Positions 37,119 through 45,533 of a stretch of DNA of 64,000 nt are shown in pieces. This DNA comes from Alphaproteobacteria bacterium. Its GTDB lineage: Bacteria; Pseudomonadota; Alphaproteobacteria; Micavibrionales; Micavibrionaceae. Position 1 is the stretch's first letter; the number at the start of each line of letters is the position of its first letter. The translations under genes were made by a program, and so were the position numbers. The notes under the pieces are model-generated. The model was not told the DNA's origin and made no database searches. It saw only the letters and a list, made by a program, of their open reading frames with translations. The stretch lies in contig WGMJ01000014.1 in NCBI GenBank assembly GCA_016125135.1, positions 1 through 64,000 on the forward strand, read 5' to 3'.

Positions 37119-38119
37119 CCTGCTTTTTTGCGTGAAGTAGTGGTTGTATGAGAACTTGATGCTGTCCGGTCAGTTGGTGGCATCAGGTAACGGGTTAGAA
37201 TTTGCGCGTTCAGTGCGGTCAGGCCGTCAGCAACATCGGGCGAGTGCGCGGCGTCAGCAAAAATAAGGCCGCTTGAAGCAGCGCCCAACAAGCCGCCAAG
37301 GCGGCGGGACGTATCAAGACGGGTTGGCATCAGCATGCGCACGCCAAGCGCCATAAAAATACGGGCGATATCATAGCTTTCAGAAGCATCAAGCCCTGCA
37401 GGCATAACGCAGACGGCATCAACCGTGCCTTTGGAAATAATGCGGGCAAGCGGTTTCAATGCTTCCTGGTCAAACGGGTTGATGCCAGCTGTATCAATGA
37501 GTGTCAGGTAACCATCATCAAAAGAAATAGTATCAAGTGTTTCAGCCTGTTGTAGCGGGCATTTCAGAATGCGTGTAAAGGCTGCAAGTTGCTCTGTGCC
37601 GCCGGCGCGCTGCGTATCAGCGGTGATGACTTTCACCGGCACATTTTGCAAAGTTGCACGCGTCGCCATTTTGGCAACGGCCAGTGTTTTACCAGCGCCG
37701 CTCGGGCCAACGAAAAGAATAGGTTTTTTCTGTGTTTTCAGGTTAAACGGGCGGAACACATAAAGATGTTCAAGCGCACCAATCAGCGCTTGTTCAGCGC
37801 GCGGGTAGCCAATCACGGTCGCGCAAGAAATAATCTGTTCAGAAACTTCATCGGCAACATTGTGGCGGAGAAGCGTGTCTTCAATTACTTCGGCAAGGTC
37901 ATGGTCTTCTTGCTCTTCATCATCATATTGTAGCCATGAATTTGTTTGCGCGCCGTTCGTACTAACTTCGAAAGCAGGGTCTACCGCCGCAGTTACGCGC
38001 ACGGCTTTGCTGTTCGGCTCTTCGCGTGTGGCGACGATAATCGCGTCTTCGCCTAGCGTATCACGAACCATTTGCATCGCTTCAGTCATTGTCTTGGCAT
38101 AAAATGTTTTTAATCGCAT
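37115..38119 (-). CDS. flhF: SRP-type GTPase FlhF (flagellar placement)
   Basis: A 334-residue FlhF, the polar landmark GTPase. MRLKTFYAKTMTEAMQMVR is the typical FlhF start. Order: a short B domain (about 1-85), N domain with a CATVIGYPRAEQALIGAL stretch (about 99-116), and the G domain with G1 FVGPSGAGKTLAVAKMA (about 136-152), DTQRAGGTEQL, and G3 DTAGINPFD. It is shorter than many FlhF proteins because the B domain is brief. A CtrA-type box lies 82 bp upstream of the ATG. Confidence 0.92.
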   Translation of the reverse strand: MRLKTFYAKTMTEAMQMVRDTLGEDAIIVATREEPNSKAVRVTAAVDPAFEVSTNGAQTNSWLQYDDEEQEDHDLAEVIEDTLLRHNVADEVSEQIISCATVIGYPRAEQALIGALEHLYVFRPFNLKTQKKPILFVGPSGAGKTLAVAKMATRATLQNVPVKVITADTQRAGGTEQLAAFTRILKCPLQQAETLDTISFDDGYLTLIDTAGINPFDQEALKPLARIISKGTVDAVCVMPAGLDASESYDIARIFMALGVRMLMPTRLDTSRRLGGLLGAASSGLIFADAAHSPDVADGLTALNAQILTRYLMPPTDRTASSSHTTTTSRKKAG

Positions 38120-38200
38120 GAAAAACGTGACCCAGGGAGGAAAACAAACGAATCACAATTACAAGTATATGTATTCGTGACTCTGGCCTCCAGTAAAAAG

Positions 38201-38215
38201 TTAACGAAAAGTTAA
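38201..38215. promoter_or_regulatory. CtrA-type box TTAA-N7-TTAA upstream of flhF
   Basis: TTAACGAAAAGTTAA matches the CtrA consensus TTAA-N7-TTAA exactly. On the minus strand a TATACT (38169-38164) lies at a distance compatible with a CtrA-activated flhF promoter. Three GANTC sites (GAATC 38150-38154, GACTC 38179-38183, GACTC 38231-38235) cluster around the box. No second gene-length frame is visible in 38120-38370. Confidence 0.6.
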
Positions 38216-38370
38216 TTCAGTGGCCCCTGTGACTCAAAAGCCACAGCATCTATCTAGCTTAGCAGACTAATATTGCGATTGTTTGAAGGTTATAAAGCAT
38301 TTTATTTTTCATATAATTTAGTTATGGTCTAATTATTGACATATAGAAGGGGCGGGCGTAAAAGCAAAGT

Positions 38371-38976
38371 ATGCATGACTATAAAGCAATAAGGAGTTCG
38401 CCAGAAAATACGGGCATGATCATCTCCGAAGAGATACGAGATGCAGCTTTGACGCGCTCGTTTGGCATTTCAAGCTTTCGTCTTAAGCCGCAATTTAATG
38501 CAGCAATTATTTCAAGCCCCGCACTTGTGCGTATATCCCGCATGCTGCCCGAAAATTTTGATACGGGCATATATACGATTGTGGCGACAACGAATATTTT
38601 CGGCATTAAAAATATATGCCGCGAAAGCTGGACATGGGCTGGCGTAGGGCGGTATCAGCTTGAAGAAAGCGATGCGCCTGTAAAGGCAATTATAGAAGAA
38701 TTCCATACTGAAGTAGCGCCGCTTTTAGGAGATAGAGCGGAAATTATGCTTATGCCATCCTGTAAGCAGCGTTATAACATGGGGTATAAAGATTTAGTCG
38801 TTACGCTTCCCATGGGTGCAAAAGCTGAAGGAATCACCTTACAAGATGACACGCATATTAAAATGATGTCGGCTTCGGGCCATGCATTTGTTGCAGGAGG
38901 AAGATTCGAAAGGTCTGTCGATTATGCAGGCACAGAGCCGCGCTACATCTTGCGCGCAACAAGAAGGCTTATCTAG
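38371..38976 (+). CDS. Uncharacterised protein between flhF and flhA
   Basis: A 201-residue protein that I do not recognise, from the ATG at 38371 (weak ribosome binding site). It has no signal peptide or membrane segment. The middle (FDTGIYTIVATTNIFGIKNI) and the region VVTLPMGAKAEGITLQDDTH are mixed alpha/beta in character. It lies alone on the plus strand between minus-strand flagellar genes, and its promoter region also carries the CtrA box and GANTC cluster shared with flhF. Its TAG stop and the flhA TAG stop share a CTAG palindrome at 38973-38976. No flagellar function is demonstrated. Confidence 0.68.
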   Translation: MHDYKAIRSSPENTGMIISEEIRDAALTRSFGISSFRLKPQFNAAIISSPALVRISRMLPENFDTGIYTIVATTNIFGIKNICRESWTWAGVGRYQLEESDAPVKAIIEEFHTEVAPLLGDRAEIMLMPSCKQRYNMGYKDLVVTLPMGAKAEGITLQDDTHIKMMSASGHAFVAGGRFERSVDYAGTEPRYILRATRRLI

Positions 38977-41084
38977 ATCTGCCCTAGCGTTTTAATCTTT
39001 GCGCGTGGGTGAATTTCATTTTGTGACATCACAATTGTATGCGGGCGGAAACGCTCGACAACTGACCGCACATAAGGGCGGATCGCGGGAGATGTCAGCA
39101 GTACGGGGCTTTCACCTTGCTGCATGAATTTATCAAATGCCTGACGGATCGACACAATAAATTCCTGTAACTGCGATGGCGGCATAGCGAGCTGTTTTTC
39201 TTCACCGTCGCCACGTAGCGCTTCGGCAAACGCCTGTTCCCATTTTGCTGACATGGTTAGCAGCGGCACAACACCGTGTAGGTTGACGTGCTGGTCGCAT
39301 AGCTGGCGGGCTAAACGTGTGCGGACATGTTCGGTAATAAAGGAAATATTCTTGGTGAATGTCGTCGCCTCTGAAACGCCCTCAAGGATTGTCGGCAAGT
39401 CACGGATGGAAACACGTTCGCTGACAAGGTTTTGTAATAAACGTTGCAGGCCACTCACCGTAATTTGCGTGGGCACCACATCGCTCACGAGTTTTTGGTA
39501 TTCAGGGCCAAGCTCATCCAGCAGTTTCTGCGTTTCGGTATAGGAAAGCAGATCGGCCATATTATCTTTCACAACTTCGGTGAGGTGTGTGGACATCACG
39601 GTTGTTGCATCTACAACGGTATAGCCCTTGAAGTGCGCTTCTTCACGGTAGCGCTCGTCAATCCACATGGCAGGCAGGCCGAATGTTGGCTCAACCGTGT
39701 TCTCGCCGGGCAGGTTAATAGGCTGTCCTGCAGGGTCCATACATAGCAACATGCCGGGGCGCACTTCACCACGGCCGGCTTCCACTTCCTTGATGCGTAG
39801 AACATAGGTATTGGCGCTGAGTTGTAAATTATCCTGAATACGGACTGCAGGGAGGATAAAGCCCATTTCTTCAGCGAGCTGGCGGCGCAATCCTTTAATT
39901 TGCTCGGTTAGCTTGTTGCCGCCATTAATCCCTTGCACCATGGGCAGTAGCGCATAGCCAAGTTCAAGGCGGACCGTATCCATTGAAAGTGCTTTTGATA
40001 TTGGTTCTTCTGCAGGCTTGGCTTGTGCTTGTTCAAGCTGTGCCATCTCGGCAACGCGCGCTTTTTCTGCGTCCTGTTTTTTGAAAGTTGTATAGGCCAT
40101 AAAACCCATAACGCCAGCAAGCACTACAAAAGGCCCCGGGGGAATACCGGGAATGGCGGCCATAGCAAGGAGTAAACCGGCAGAGAGCGCCATTGGTTTC
40201 GGGTAGCGTGTGAACTGTTCAACGAGAGCAGCATCGGCCGTACCTTCAACACCGGCTTTCGAAACAAGGAGACCCGCAGCAACCGAAACAATAAGGGCGG
40301 GGATCTGTGCAACAAGACCTTCACCGATCGTGAGGATTGTATAGGTGCTGCCAGCTTCCTGCAGGTCAAGGTCATGCGCCATCGTCCCGATAATAATACC
40401 GCCGATAATATTGATGAATGTAATGAGAAGGCCGGCAATCGCATCACCACGCACGAATTTCGCCGCACCGTCCATGGCACCGAAGAAAGTACTTTCCTGC
40501 TGTAGTTCCGAGCGGCGCTTTTTGGCTTCATCTTCGTTGATAAGCCCTGCAGAAAGGTCGCTATCAATCGCCATTTGTTTACCAGGCATGGCATCCAAGC
40601 TGAAACGCGCGGCCACTTCCGCAATACGGCCCGAACCTTTGGTAATAACAACGAAGTTCACGATCACGAGGATGGCAAACACAATACCGCCCACTACGTA
40701 ACTATCCTGAATAATAAATGTACCGAAGGCTTCAATCACATGCCCTGCCGCAGAATGGCCTGTATGGCCGTTGGCAAGAATGAGACGTGTTGAGGCAATG
40801 TTCAAACCCAAACGTAAGGCAGTGACAATCAGCAATACAGTCGGGAAGGTCGAGAACTCGAGCGGTTTCTGGATAAAGAGAACCAGCATCAGAATAAAAA
40901 CAGAGCAAGTGATCGAAAGCGAAATACCGACGTCAATCATCCATGACGGCATCGGCACGATCATGAACATCAGAATCAGAACAAGGCCAAACGCCAATGC
41001 GATATCACCGCGCATCAAAAGATTCGCGGCTTTACGCGCCGAGCCAAAATTGGCATTGGTGATTGTTGCGGGTGTGTTAGCCAT
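38973..41084 (-). CDS. flhA: Flagellar export gate protein FlhA
   Basis: A 703-residue inner-membrane protein forming the nonameric export gate. Eight hydrophobic segments occupy about residues 25-325, with the conserved FHIPEP-type region as FPTVLLIVTALRLGLNIAST. The C-terminal cytosolic half contains LGYALLPMVQG, PEYQKLVSDVVPTQITVSGL and SPVLLTSPAIRPYVRSVVER, all characteristic. It is last in the minus-strand run fliF-fliG-fliH-fliN-motA-flbD-flhA, with 73 bp after flbD. Confidence 0.97.
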   Translation of the reverse strand: MANTPATITNANFGSARKAANLLMRGDIALAFGLVLILMFMIVPMPSWMIDVGISLSITCSVFILMLVLFIQKPLEFSTFPTVLLIVTALRLGLNIASTRLILANGHTGHSAAGHVIEAFGTFIIQDSYVVGGIVFAILVIVNFVVITKGSGRIAEVAARFSLDAMPGKQMAIDSDLSAGLINEDEAKKRRSELQQESTFFGAMDGAAKFVRGDAIAGLLITFINIIGGIIIGTMAHDLDLQEAGSTYTILTIGEGLVAQIPALIVSVAAGLLVSKAGVEGTADAALVEQFTRYPKPMALSAGLLLAMAAIPGIPPGPFVVLAGVMGFMAYTTFKKQDAEKARVAEMAQLEQAQAKPAEEPISKALSMDTVRLELGYALLPMVQGINGGNKLTEQIKGLRRQLAEEMGFILPAVRIQDNLQLSANTYVLRIKEVEAGRGEVRPGMLLCMDPAGQPINLPGENTVEPTFGLPAMWIDERYREEAHFKGYTVVDATTVMSTHLTEVVKDNMADLLSYTETQKLLDELGPEYQKLVSDVVPTQITVSGLQRLLQNLVSERVSIRDLPTILEGVSEATTFTKNISFITEHVRTRLARQLCDQHVNLHGVVPLLTMSAKWEQAFAEALRGDGEEKQLAMPPSQLQEFIVSIRQAFDKFMQQGESPVLLTSPAIRPYVRSVVERFRPHTIVMSQNEIHPRAKIKTLGQI

Positions 41085-41157
41085 AATTAAGGAAAGAGTG
41101 TGATCCGACCCTTAAATTATAGCATTTTTTATGGCTATTTCCAAAGCTTAAGCGGCT

Positions 41158-42534
41158 TTAGGCGGCGTCGCCGGGGATCGAAAGGCCGCTTTCGCGGTAT
41201 TCGGCAAGTTTATTGCGTAAAGTACGGATAGAGATACCTAAAATATTAGCCGCATGTGTGCGGTTCCCAAGGCAGTGGTCAAGCGTATTGATAATCATAT
41301 CGCGCTCGACATCTGAAATGGTACGGCCAATCAGGTTTGAAACTGCGCCGGGGTTTTGAACGTTTGAAGATCCGCCCGAAGCAGTTGATGAAGCGGCGGG
41401 CGCAGAGGCGGCGGTGACACTCCCGTCATTCGAGAATTTGTTTTGCAGGTTAAATGCTGTTGCCTCGATCTCATCTTCCATAGAAACAAGCACCGCACGG
41501 TGCATGGCATTTTCAAGCTCACGGATATTCCCGCGCCATTCATGACCCTGCACAAGTTTTTTGGCATCACCTGAAAGCGGTTTGCGGGGCATATTGTTAG
41601 CTTCGGCAAATTTATCGGCAAAGAATTGGGCGAGGGGGACGATATCCGTTGGCCGATCTTTCAGGGCTGGCAGCTCAAGGCTCACAACATTCAAGCGAAA
41701 GTATAAATCTTCACGGAATTCACCTTTTTTAACAGACTCTTCCAACTCGCGGTTTGTTGTGGCAACAATGCGTACATCAACCTTCACGGCATCATTACTG
41801 CCGATACGGGTAATTTCTTTTTCCTGAATGGCCCGCAAGAATTTGGCTTGCAGTTGCGGGTGCATCTCGCTCACCTCATCAAGCAACAATGTTCCACCAT
41901 GGGCTTCTTCAAACTTGCCCAAGCGGCGCGAGGCAGCGCCTGTAAATGCGCCTTTCTCATGGCCGAATAATTCTGATTCAAGCAGGCTTTCAGGAATAGC
42001 GGCACAGTTGACCGCAATAAAAGGCCCGTCCTTACGCTTTGATTTATTGTGAATATAGCGTGACATCACTTCTTTACCCGTGCCAGAAGGGCCGCGGATC
42101 AGGATTGTGGCATCGCTTGGGGCTACTTTATCGGCAAGCTGGACAACCGTTTTCATTTTCGGGTCATCCGCAATCATCGTGTTGCTTTCCTGCGTCACTG
42201 CTTCAAGAATAGCGGCAATCAGGTCGGCATCAGGCGGCAACGGCACATATTCGCGCGCGCCCTCTTGGATCGCTTTAACGGCGGCGCGTGTATCAGCGTT
42301 AATGCCGCAGGCAATTACAGGCATGAAAATGCGTTCTGCTTTTAGGGCTTCTATAAACGCACCGATTTTCTGCTTAACATCAACCATCACAAGGTCAGCG
42401 CCCTTGCCGTTGCGCAGTGCGCCCAAGGCTTGCTCGGTGTCTTCACAATGAATAACCTTTGCGCCGCGCTGGAGTGCAATTTTACCAGCGGCACTAATAT
42501 AGCCTTCAAGTTGTCCGACAATCATCAAGCGCAT
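41158..42534 (-). CDS. flbD: Sigma-54 activator FlbD (flagellar transcription regulator)
   Basis: A 458-residue NtrC-family regulator. The N-terminal 115 residues have a receiver-like fold, but the acidic pair is missing (MRLMIVGQLEGY instead of two Asp), as in FlbD proteins, which are controlled by FliX rather than by phosphorylation. The AAA+ domain has RGPSGTGKEVMSR, GAFTGA (sigma-54 contact) and LLLDEVSEM. The C-terminal Fis-like helix-turn-helix includes NRTHAANILGISIRTLRNKL. fliX is in this window at 53731, and two sigma-54 promoters upstream of flgI and flgF are its likely targets. Confidence 0.93.
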   Translation of the reverse strand: MRLMIVGQLEGYISAAGKIALQRGAKVIHCEDTEQALGALRNGKGADLVMVDVKQKIGAFIEALKAERIFMPVIACGINADTRAAVKAIQEGAREYVPLPPDADLIAAILEAVTQESNTMIADDPKMKTVVQLADKVAPSDATILIRGPSGTGKEVMSRYIHNKSKRKDGPFIAVNCAAIPESLLESELFGHEKGAFTGAASRRLGKFEEAHGGTLLLDEVSEMHPQLQAKFLRAIQEKEITRIGSNDAVKVDVRIVATTNRELEESVKKGEFREDLYFRLNVVSLELPALKDRPTDIVPLAQFFADKFAEANNMPRKPLSGDAKKLVQGHEWRGNIRELENAMHRAVLVSMEDEIEATAFNLQNKFSNDGSVTAASAPAASSTASGGSSNVQNPGAVSNLIGRTISDVERDMIINTLDHCLGNRTHAANILGISIRTLRNKLAEYRESGLSIPGDAA

Positions 42535-42557
42535 GGCTTTTACCCTTTATATTTTTA

Positions 42558-43442
42558 TTAATTATAAAAAAATCTGAACCGGTCACGCTCGGGAAGCAGG
42601 CCATTCAGAGCAGCTTCCAGATAACGTGGGTTTTCATGTCGCAAGACCGACAAAGCCGTCGTTTTGATTAATGTATGCAGGATTGCATCCTGTTCAAGCT
42701 TTCTTTCAATCTTTGCAGCCAGCGGTGCCAGCACAACTGTGCTCATAAAGGCACCATAAAAAGTTGTCAGGAGCGCCACAGCCATGGAGGGGCCGATAGC
42801 TGCAGGGTTGCTAAGTTGCGAAAGCATTTGTACGAGGCCTATCAATGTGCCGAGCAAGCCCATCCCCGGTGCAATCTCGGCTGCACGGCGCAGCATATTT
42901 GCAGCGATACGCCCGCTTTGTACCGAAACATGGGCATCTTCATCAAGTTGACGCGCAACAATCAGCGGGTCGGTATGGTCCTGCATCAATTGCATGGCTT
43001 TTGCCAGTGATTTATGCGAAGCCCATTCACGCGCATGGCCATCCATGGCAAGCAATCCTTTTTTACGTGTCAGCGATGCAATGTCAGTTAGGAAGTAAGC
43101 GAATTTTGCTACGGAGATCTGTTTGTCAACAAGGACGCGGCGCATATAAGGGGCGGCATCGCCAAAGTCTGTTTTGTTGAACGAGATGCAGGTCACCGTA
43201 ATTGTACCAATAACAACAATAAGAATACTGGGCAGGTTAAAGAAGTTGGCCATACCGTTTGATGACGCCAGCCACATACCGGTAAAGATCAGGATCAGGC
43301 TCGCCAGCAAACCCAGCACAGTTGCGGGGTCAATTTCCGGTTTTGCTTCGGGGAAATGGCTTAGTTTATCATCACGGAGAAGTGTAAATTCATCCGTTTC
43401 TACAACAGGATCACCATGCTCAAATGCGGTTGGTTGCACCAT
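42558..43442 (-). CDS. motA: Flagellar motor stator protein MotA (MotA/TolQ/ExbB family)
   Basis: A 294-residue inner-membrane protein of the MotA/PomA type. Four membrane helices are placed near 44-62, 67-86, 193-213 and 225-247, with a cytosolic loop holding REWASHKSLAKAMQLMQDH. EIAPGMGLLGTLIGLVQML and MAVALLTTFYGAFMSTVVLAPLA are the signature last two helices. The first 40 residues are a charged cytosolic extension. It sits between fliN and flbD in the fliF operon, while its likely MotB partners are 19 kb away at 61893-63196. Confidence 0.9.
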   Translation of the reverse strand: MVQPTAFEHGDPVVETDEFTLLRDDKLSHFPEAKPEIDPATVLGLLASLILIFTGMWLASSNGMANFFNLPSILIVVIGTITVTCISFNKTDFGDAAPYMRRVLVDKQISVAKFAYFLTDIASLTRKKGLLAMDGHAREWASHKSLAKAMQLMQDHTDPLIVARQLDEDAHVSVQSGRIAANMLRRAAEIAPGMGLLGTLIGLVQMLSQLSNPAAIGPSMAVALLTTFYGAFMSTVVLAPLAAKIERKLEQDAILHTLIKTTALSVLRHENPRYLEAALNGLLPERDRFRFFYN

Positions 43443-43459
43443 AAGCCTTTTTCATTTCA

Positions 43460-43840
43460 TTAACTGCGTTCTGATTTCACAATCTCGGTCATTGTAATGC
43501 CAAGCTTGTCTTCAACCACCACAACCTCGCCACGGGCGACAAGGCGGTTGTTCACGTAAATATCAATTGCTTCGCCAACTTTGCGGTCAAGCTCTACAAC
43601 GGCGCCACGGCCAAGCTTCAAAAGTTGTGACACCTGCATGGTTGTACGGCCTAGCACAGCTGAGATTTGCACTGGAATATCATAGATTGCCGTGACATCC
43701 GAAGCCATCGGCTCGCCCAATTCATAGGGGTTATCCTTGGTTTTACCGGCGTTCGGGTCGTAAATCTGTTCAGGGCTAAACTGGTCAACCTTTTGTTCCG
43801 GTTGGCTTTGTGCACCTTCTTCGGGGGTCGTATCACTCAT
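43460..43840 (-). CDS. fliN: Flagellar motor switch protein FliN
   Basis: A 126-residue C-ring protein. The C-terminal SpoA domain (about 50-126) has VSQLLKLGRGAVVELDRKVGE and NNRLVARGEVVVVEDKLGI, as in FliN. The N-terminal 45 residues are acidic and Gln-rich, an extension common in alphaproteobacteria. It partners FliM (59389) and FliG (44501). The operon position after fliH is the Caulobacter order. Confidence 0.95.
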   Translation of the reverse strand: MSDTTPEEGAQSQPEQKVDQFSPEQIYDPNAGKTKDNPYELGEPMASDVTAIYDIPVQISAVLGRTTMQVSQLLKLGRGAVVELDRKVGEAIDIYVNNRLVARGEVVVVEDKLGITMTEIVKSERS

Positions 43841-43853
43841 ACGCGTTAATCTC

Positions 43854-44501
43854 CTATTCGGTATTGTCCTTCGTTTGCCGCTTTATATCAAGTAACTTTT
43901 GTAATTCCGTCAAAAGCTCATCCACCATCTCTTGCGAGCTACGAACTGCGCCTCCATTATTCCAACGCATTTTACATGTCCCTTGGGGCGCATCTTCTGA
44001 CAAAGGCTCGAAAATAACGATATCACGCGCCTGCGGGATAAGCGTAAAAAGCTTATTTTCGATATCAGGCAGGAAGCCGGCATGCACATCGATAATAATT
44101 TTACTGTGGTGCATGTGGTTTGGTAGCAGCTTCATCAGAAAATCTGTTACGTCTTCCTTTGCCATATATTGGTCAAGAACGGGATGCGCCGCCCGCAAAA
44201 CAGCTTGCGCTGTTTCAACGGCCTCACGTTCAAACACCTTATTGCGTGCAGTTTCATGGCTGTGCAACTGGTTTAGCGTTACCGCGAATTGTGCCAGTAC
44301 ATCTGCAATTTCTTTCTCGCGCGAGGCTTCGGCTTCCGCTAATCCTTGTTGCCGACCTTGCTCTATCGCGGCTTCTTTTACCTGATTTAGCTCCTCGAGG
44401 GAAAAGACTGGCGGTGGTGGCTCGGCAGGGATCTCCTCGACAGGTTCAGTGGGTTTCGAGAAGTCATGAAGGTCAAAAAAATATCTTTTCCCTTTAGTCA
44501 T
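43854..44501 (-). CDS. fliH: Flagellar assembly protein FliH
   Basis: A 215-residue FliH, the negative regulator and stator-like partner of Fli[15 protein letters not shown] is an alphaproteobacterial-type start, followed by a Pro-rich linker and the charged coiled coil EAAIEQGRQQGLAEAEASRE (about 43-62), with the FliH-like glycine spacing, and a C-terminal domain with IIIDVHAGFLPDIENK. The start shares one base with the fliG stop (TAATG). Confidence 0.85.
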   Translation of the reverse strand: MTKGKRYFFDLHDFSKPTEPVEEIPAEPPPPVFSLEELNQVKEAAIEQGRQQGLAEAEASREKEIADVLAQFAVTLNQLHSHETARNKVFEREAVETAQAVLRAAHPVLDQYMAKEDVTDFLMKLLPNHMHHSKIIIDVHAGFLPDIENKLFTLIPQARDIVIFEPLSEDAPQGTCKMRWNNGGAVRSSQEMVDELLTELQKLLDIKRQTKDNTE

Positions 44502-45526
44502 TAGTAAATCAGCTGATCCTCGTCATTGCCGGTTGCGATCTTGATCTCGCCACGGGCCTCAAGGTCCTTCGCTACGTTAACAATGTATTGCTGTGATTCT
44601 TCTACTTCTTTCAGGCGGACAGGCCCCATGGCAGCCATATCTTCGCGCATGATTTTTGCGGCACGTTCCGACATGTTCGAGAAGAACAGATCGCGTAGAG
44701 ATTCCGTTGCCCCTTTCATGGCCATTGGCAGCTTCTCTTTGTCCACAGCACGGATAAGTGTTTGCATTGAAGACGCATCCAGCTTGACCAGGTCTTCGAA
44801 TGTAAACATAAGGCTGCGGATTTTCTCGGCCGATTCCGGTTGGCTGCGCTCCAAGCCTTCCATAAAGCGTGTTTCGACAGTGCGGTCGAGATTGTTGAAA
44901 ATTTCAGCCATCATCTCGTGGCTGTCGCGACGCTGTGTTTTTGCGAGGTTTGTCATGAATTCTGTGCGGAGCGTGCGTTCAACATCGTCCAGAATGTCTT
45001 TTTGTACCGCTTCCATCTTCAGCATGCGGTGAATAACTTCCATTGCGAAGTTCTCGGGCAGGGTGCCCATCACGCGCGCTGCGTGGTCGGGCGAAATCTT
45101 TGAAAGTACAACAGCAACGGTTTGCGGATATTCTTTTTGCAAGAAGTTGCCAAGGATCTCTTCGCTCACATTCCCTAGTTTTTCCCACATGTTGCGGCCA
45201 GCTGGACCACGGATCTCTTCCATGATCTTGTCGACCTTATCTTTCCCCAGAACCTTCATCAGAAGGCGCTCGGTACTATCATACGTACCAACCAGCGTGC
45301 CTGTGGAGCTCATCTGTTCGGCGAAATCAATAAAGAGGCGCTCGACAACCGTGGCGCTAACTTTACCAAGATTTGACATGACGGTTGAAATCTCGAGGAT
45401 TTCTTCTTCGTTCATATGCTCGAAAATGCGGGCGGTGTGGTCTTCGCCTAACGACAGAAGAAAGATCGCGGCTTTTTCCTTGCCGGTTAGCGTTCTATAA
45501 TCTTCCCTGATCCTTAAATTCGACAT
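44501..45526 (-). CDS. fliG: Flagellar motor switch protein FliG
   Basis: A 341-residue FliG with its three armadillo-like domains. [18 protein letters not shown] (18-35) is the FliF-binding N domain; [22 protein letters not shown] marks the middle EHPQR-type motif, here EYPQT; and [19 protein letters not shown] and [20 protein letters not shown] form the C-terminal torque helix with its charged residues. It is downstream of fliF (7 bp) and upstream of fliH. Confidence 0.97.
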   Translation of the reverse strand: MSNLRIREDYRTLTGKEKAAIFLLSLGEDHTARIFEHMNEEEILEISTVMSNLGKVSATVVERLFIDFAEQMSSTGTLVGTYDSTERLLMKVLGKDKVDKIMEEIRGPAGRNMWEKLGNVSEEILGNFLQKEYPQTVAVVLSKISPDHAARVMGTLPENFAMEVIHRMLKMEAVQKDILDDVERTLRTEFMTNLAKTQRRDSHEMMAEIFNNLDRTVETRFMEGLERSQPESAEKIRSLMFTFEDLVKLDASSMQTLIRAVDKEKLPMAMKGATESLRDLFFSNMSERAAKIMREDMAAMGPVRLKEVEESQQYIVNVAKDLEARGEIKIATGNDEDQLIY

Positions 45527-45533
45527 CGCGCTT

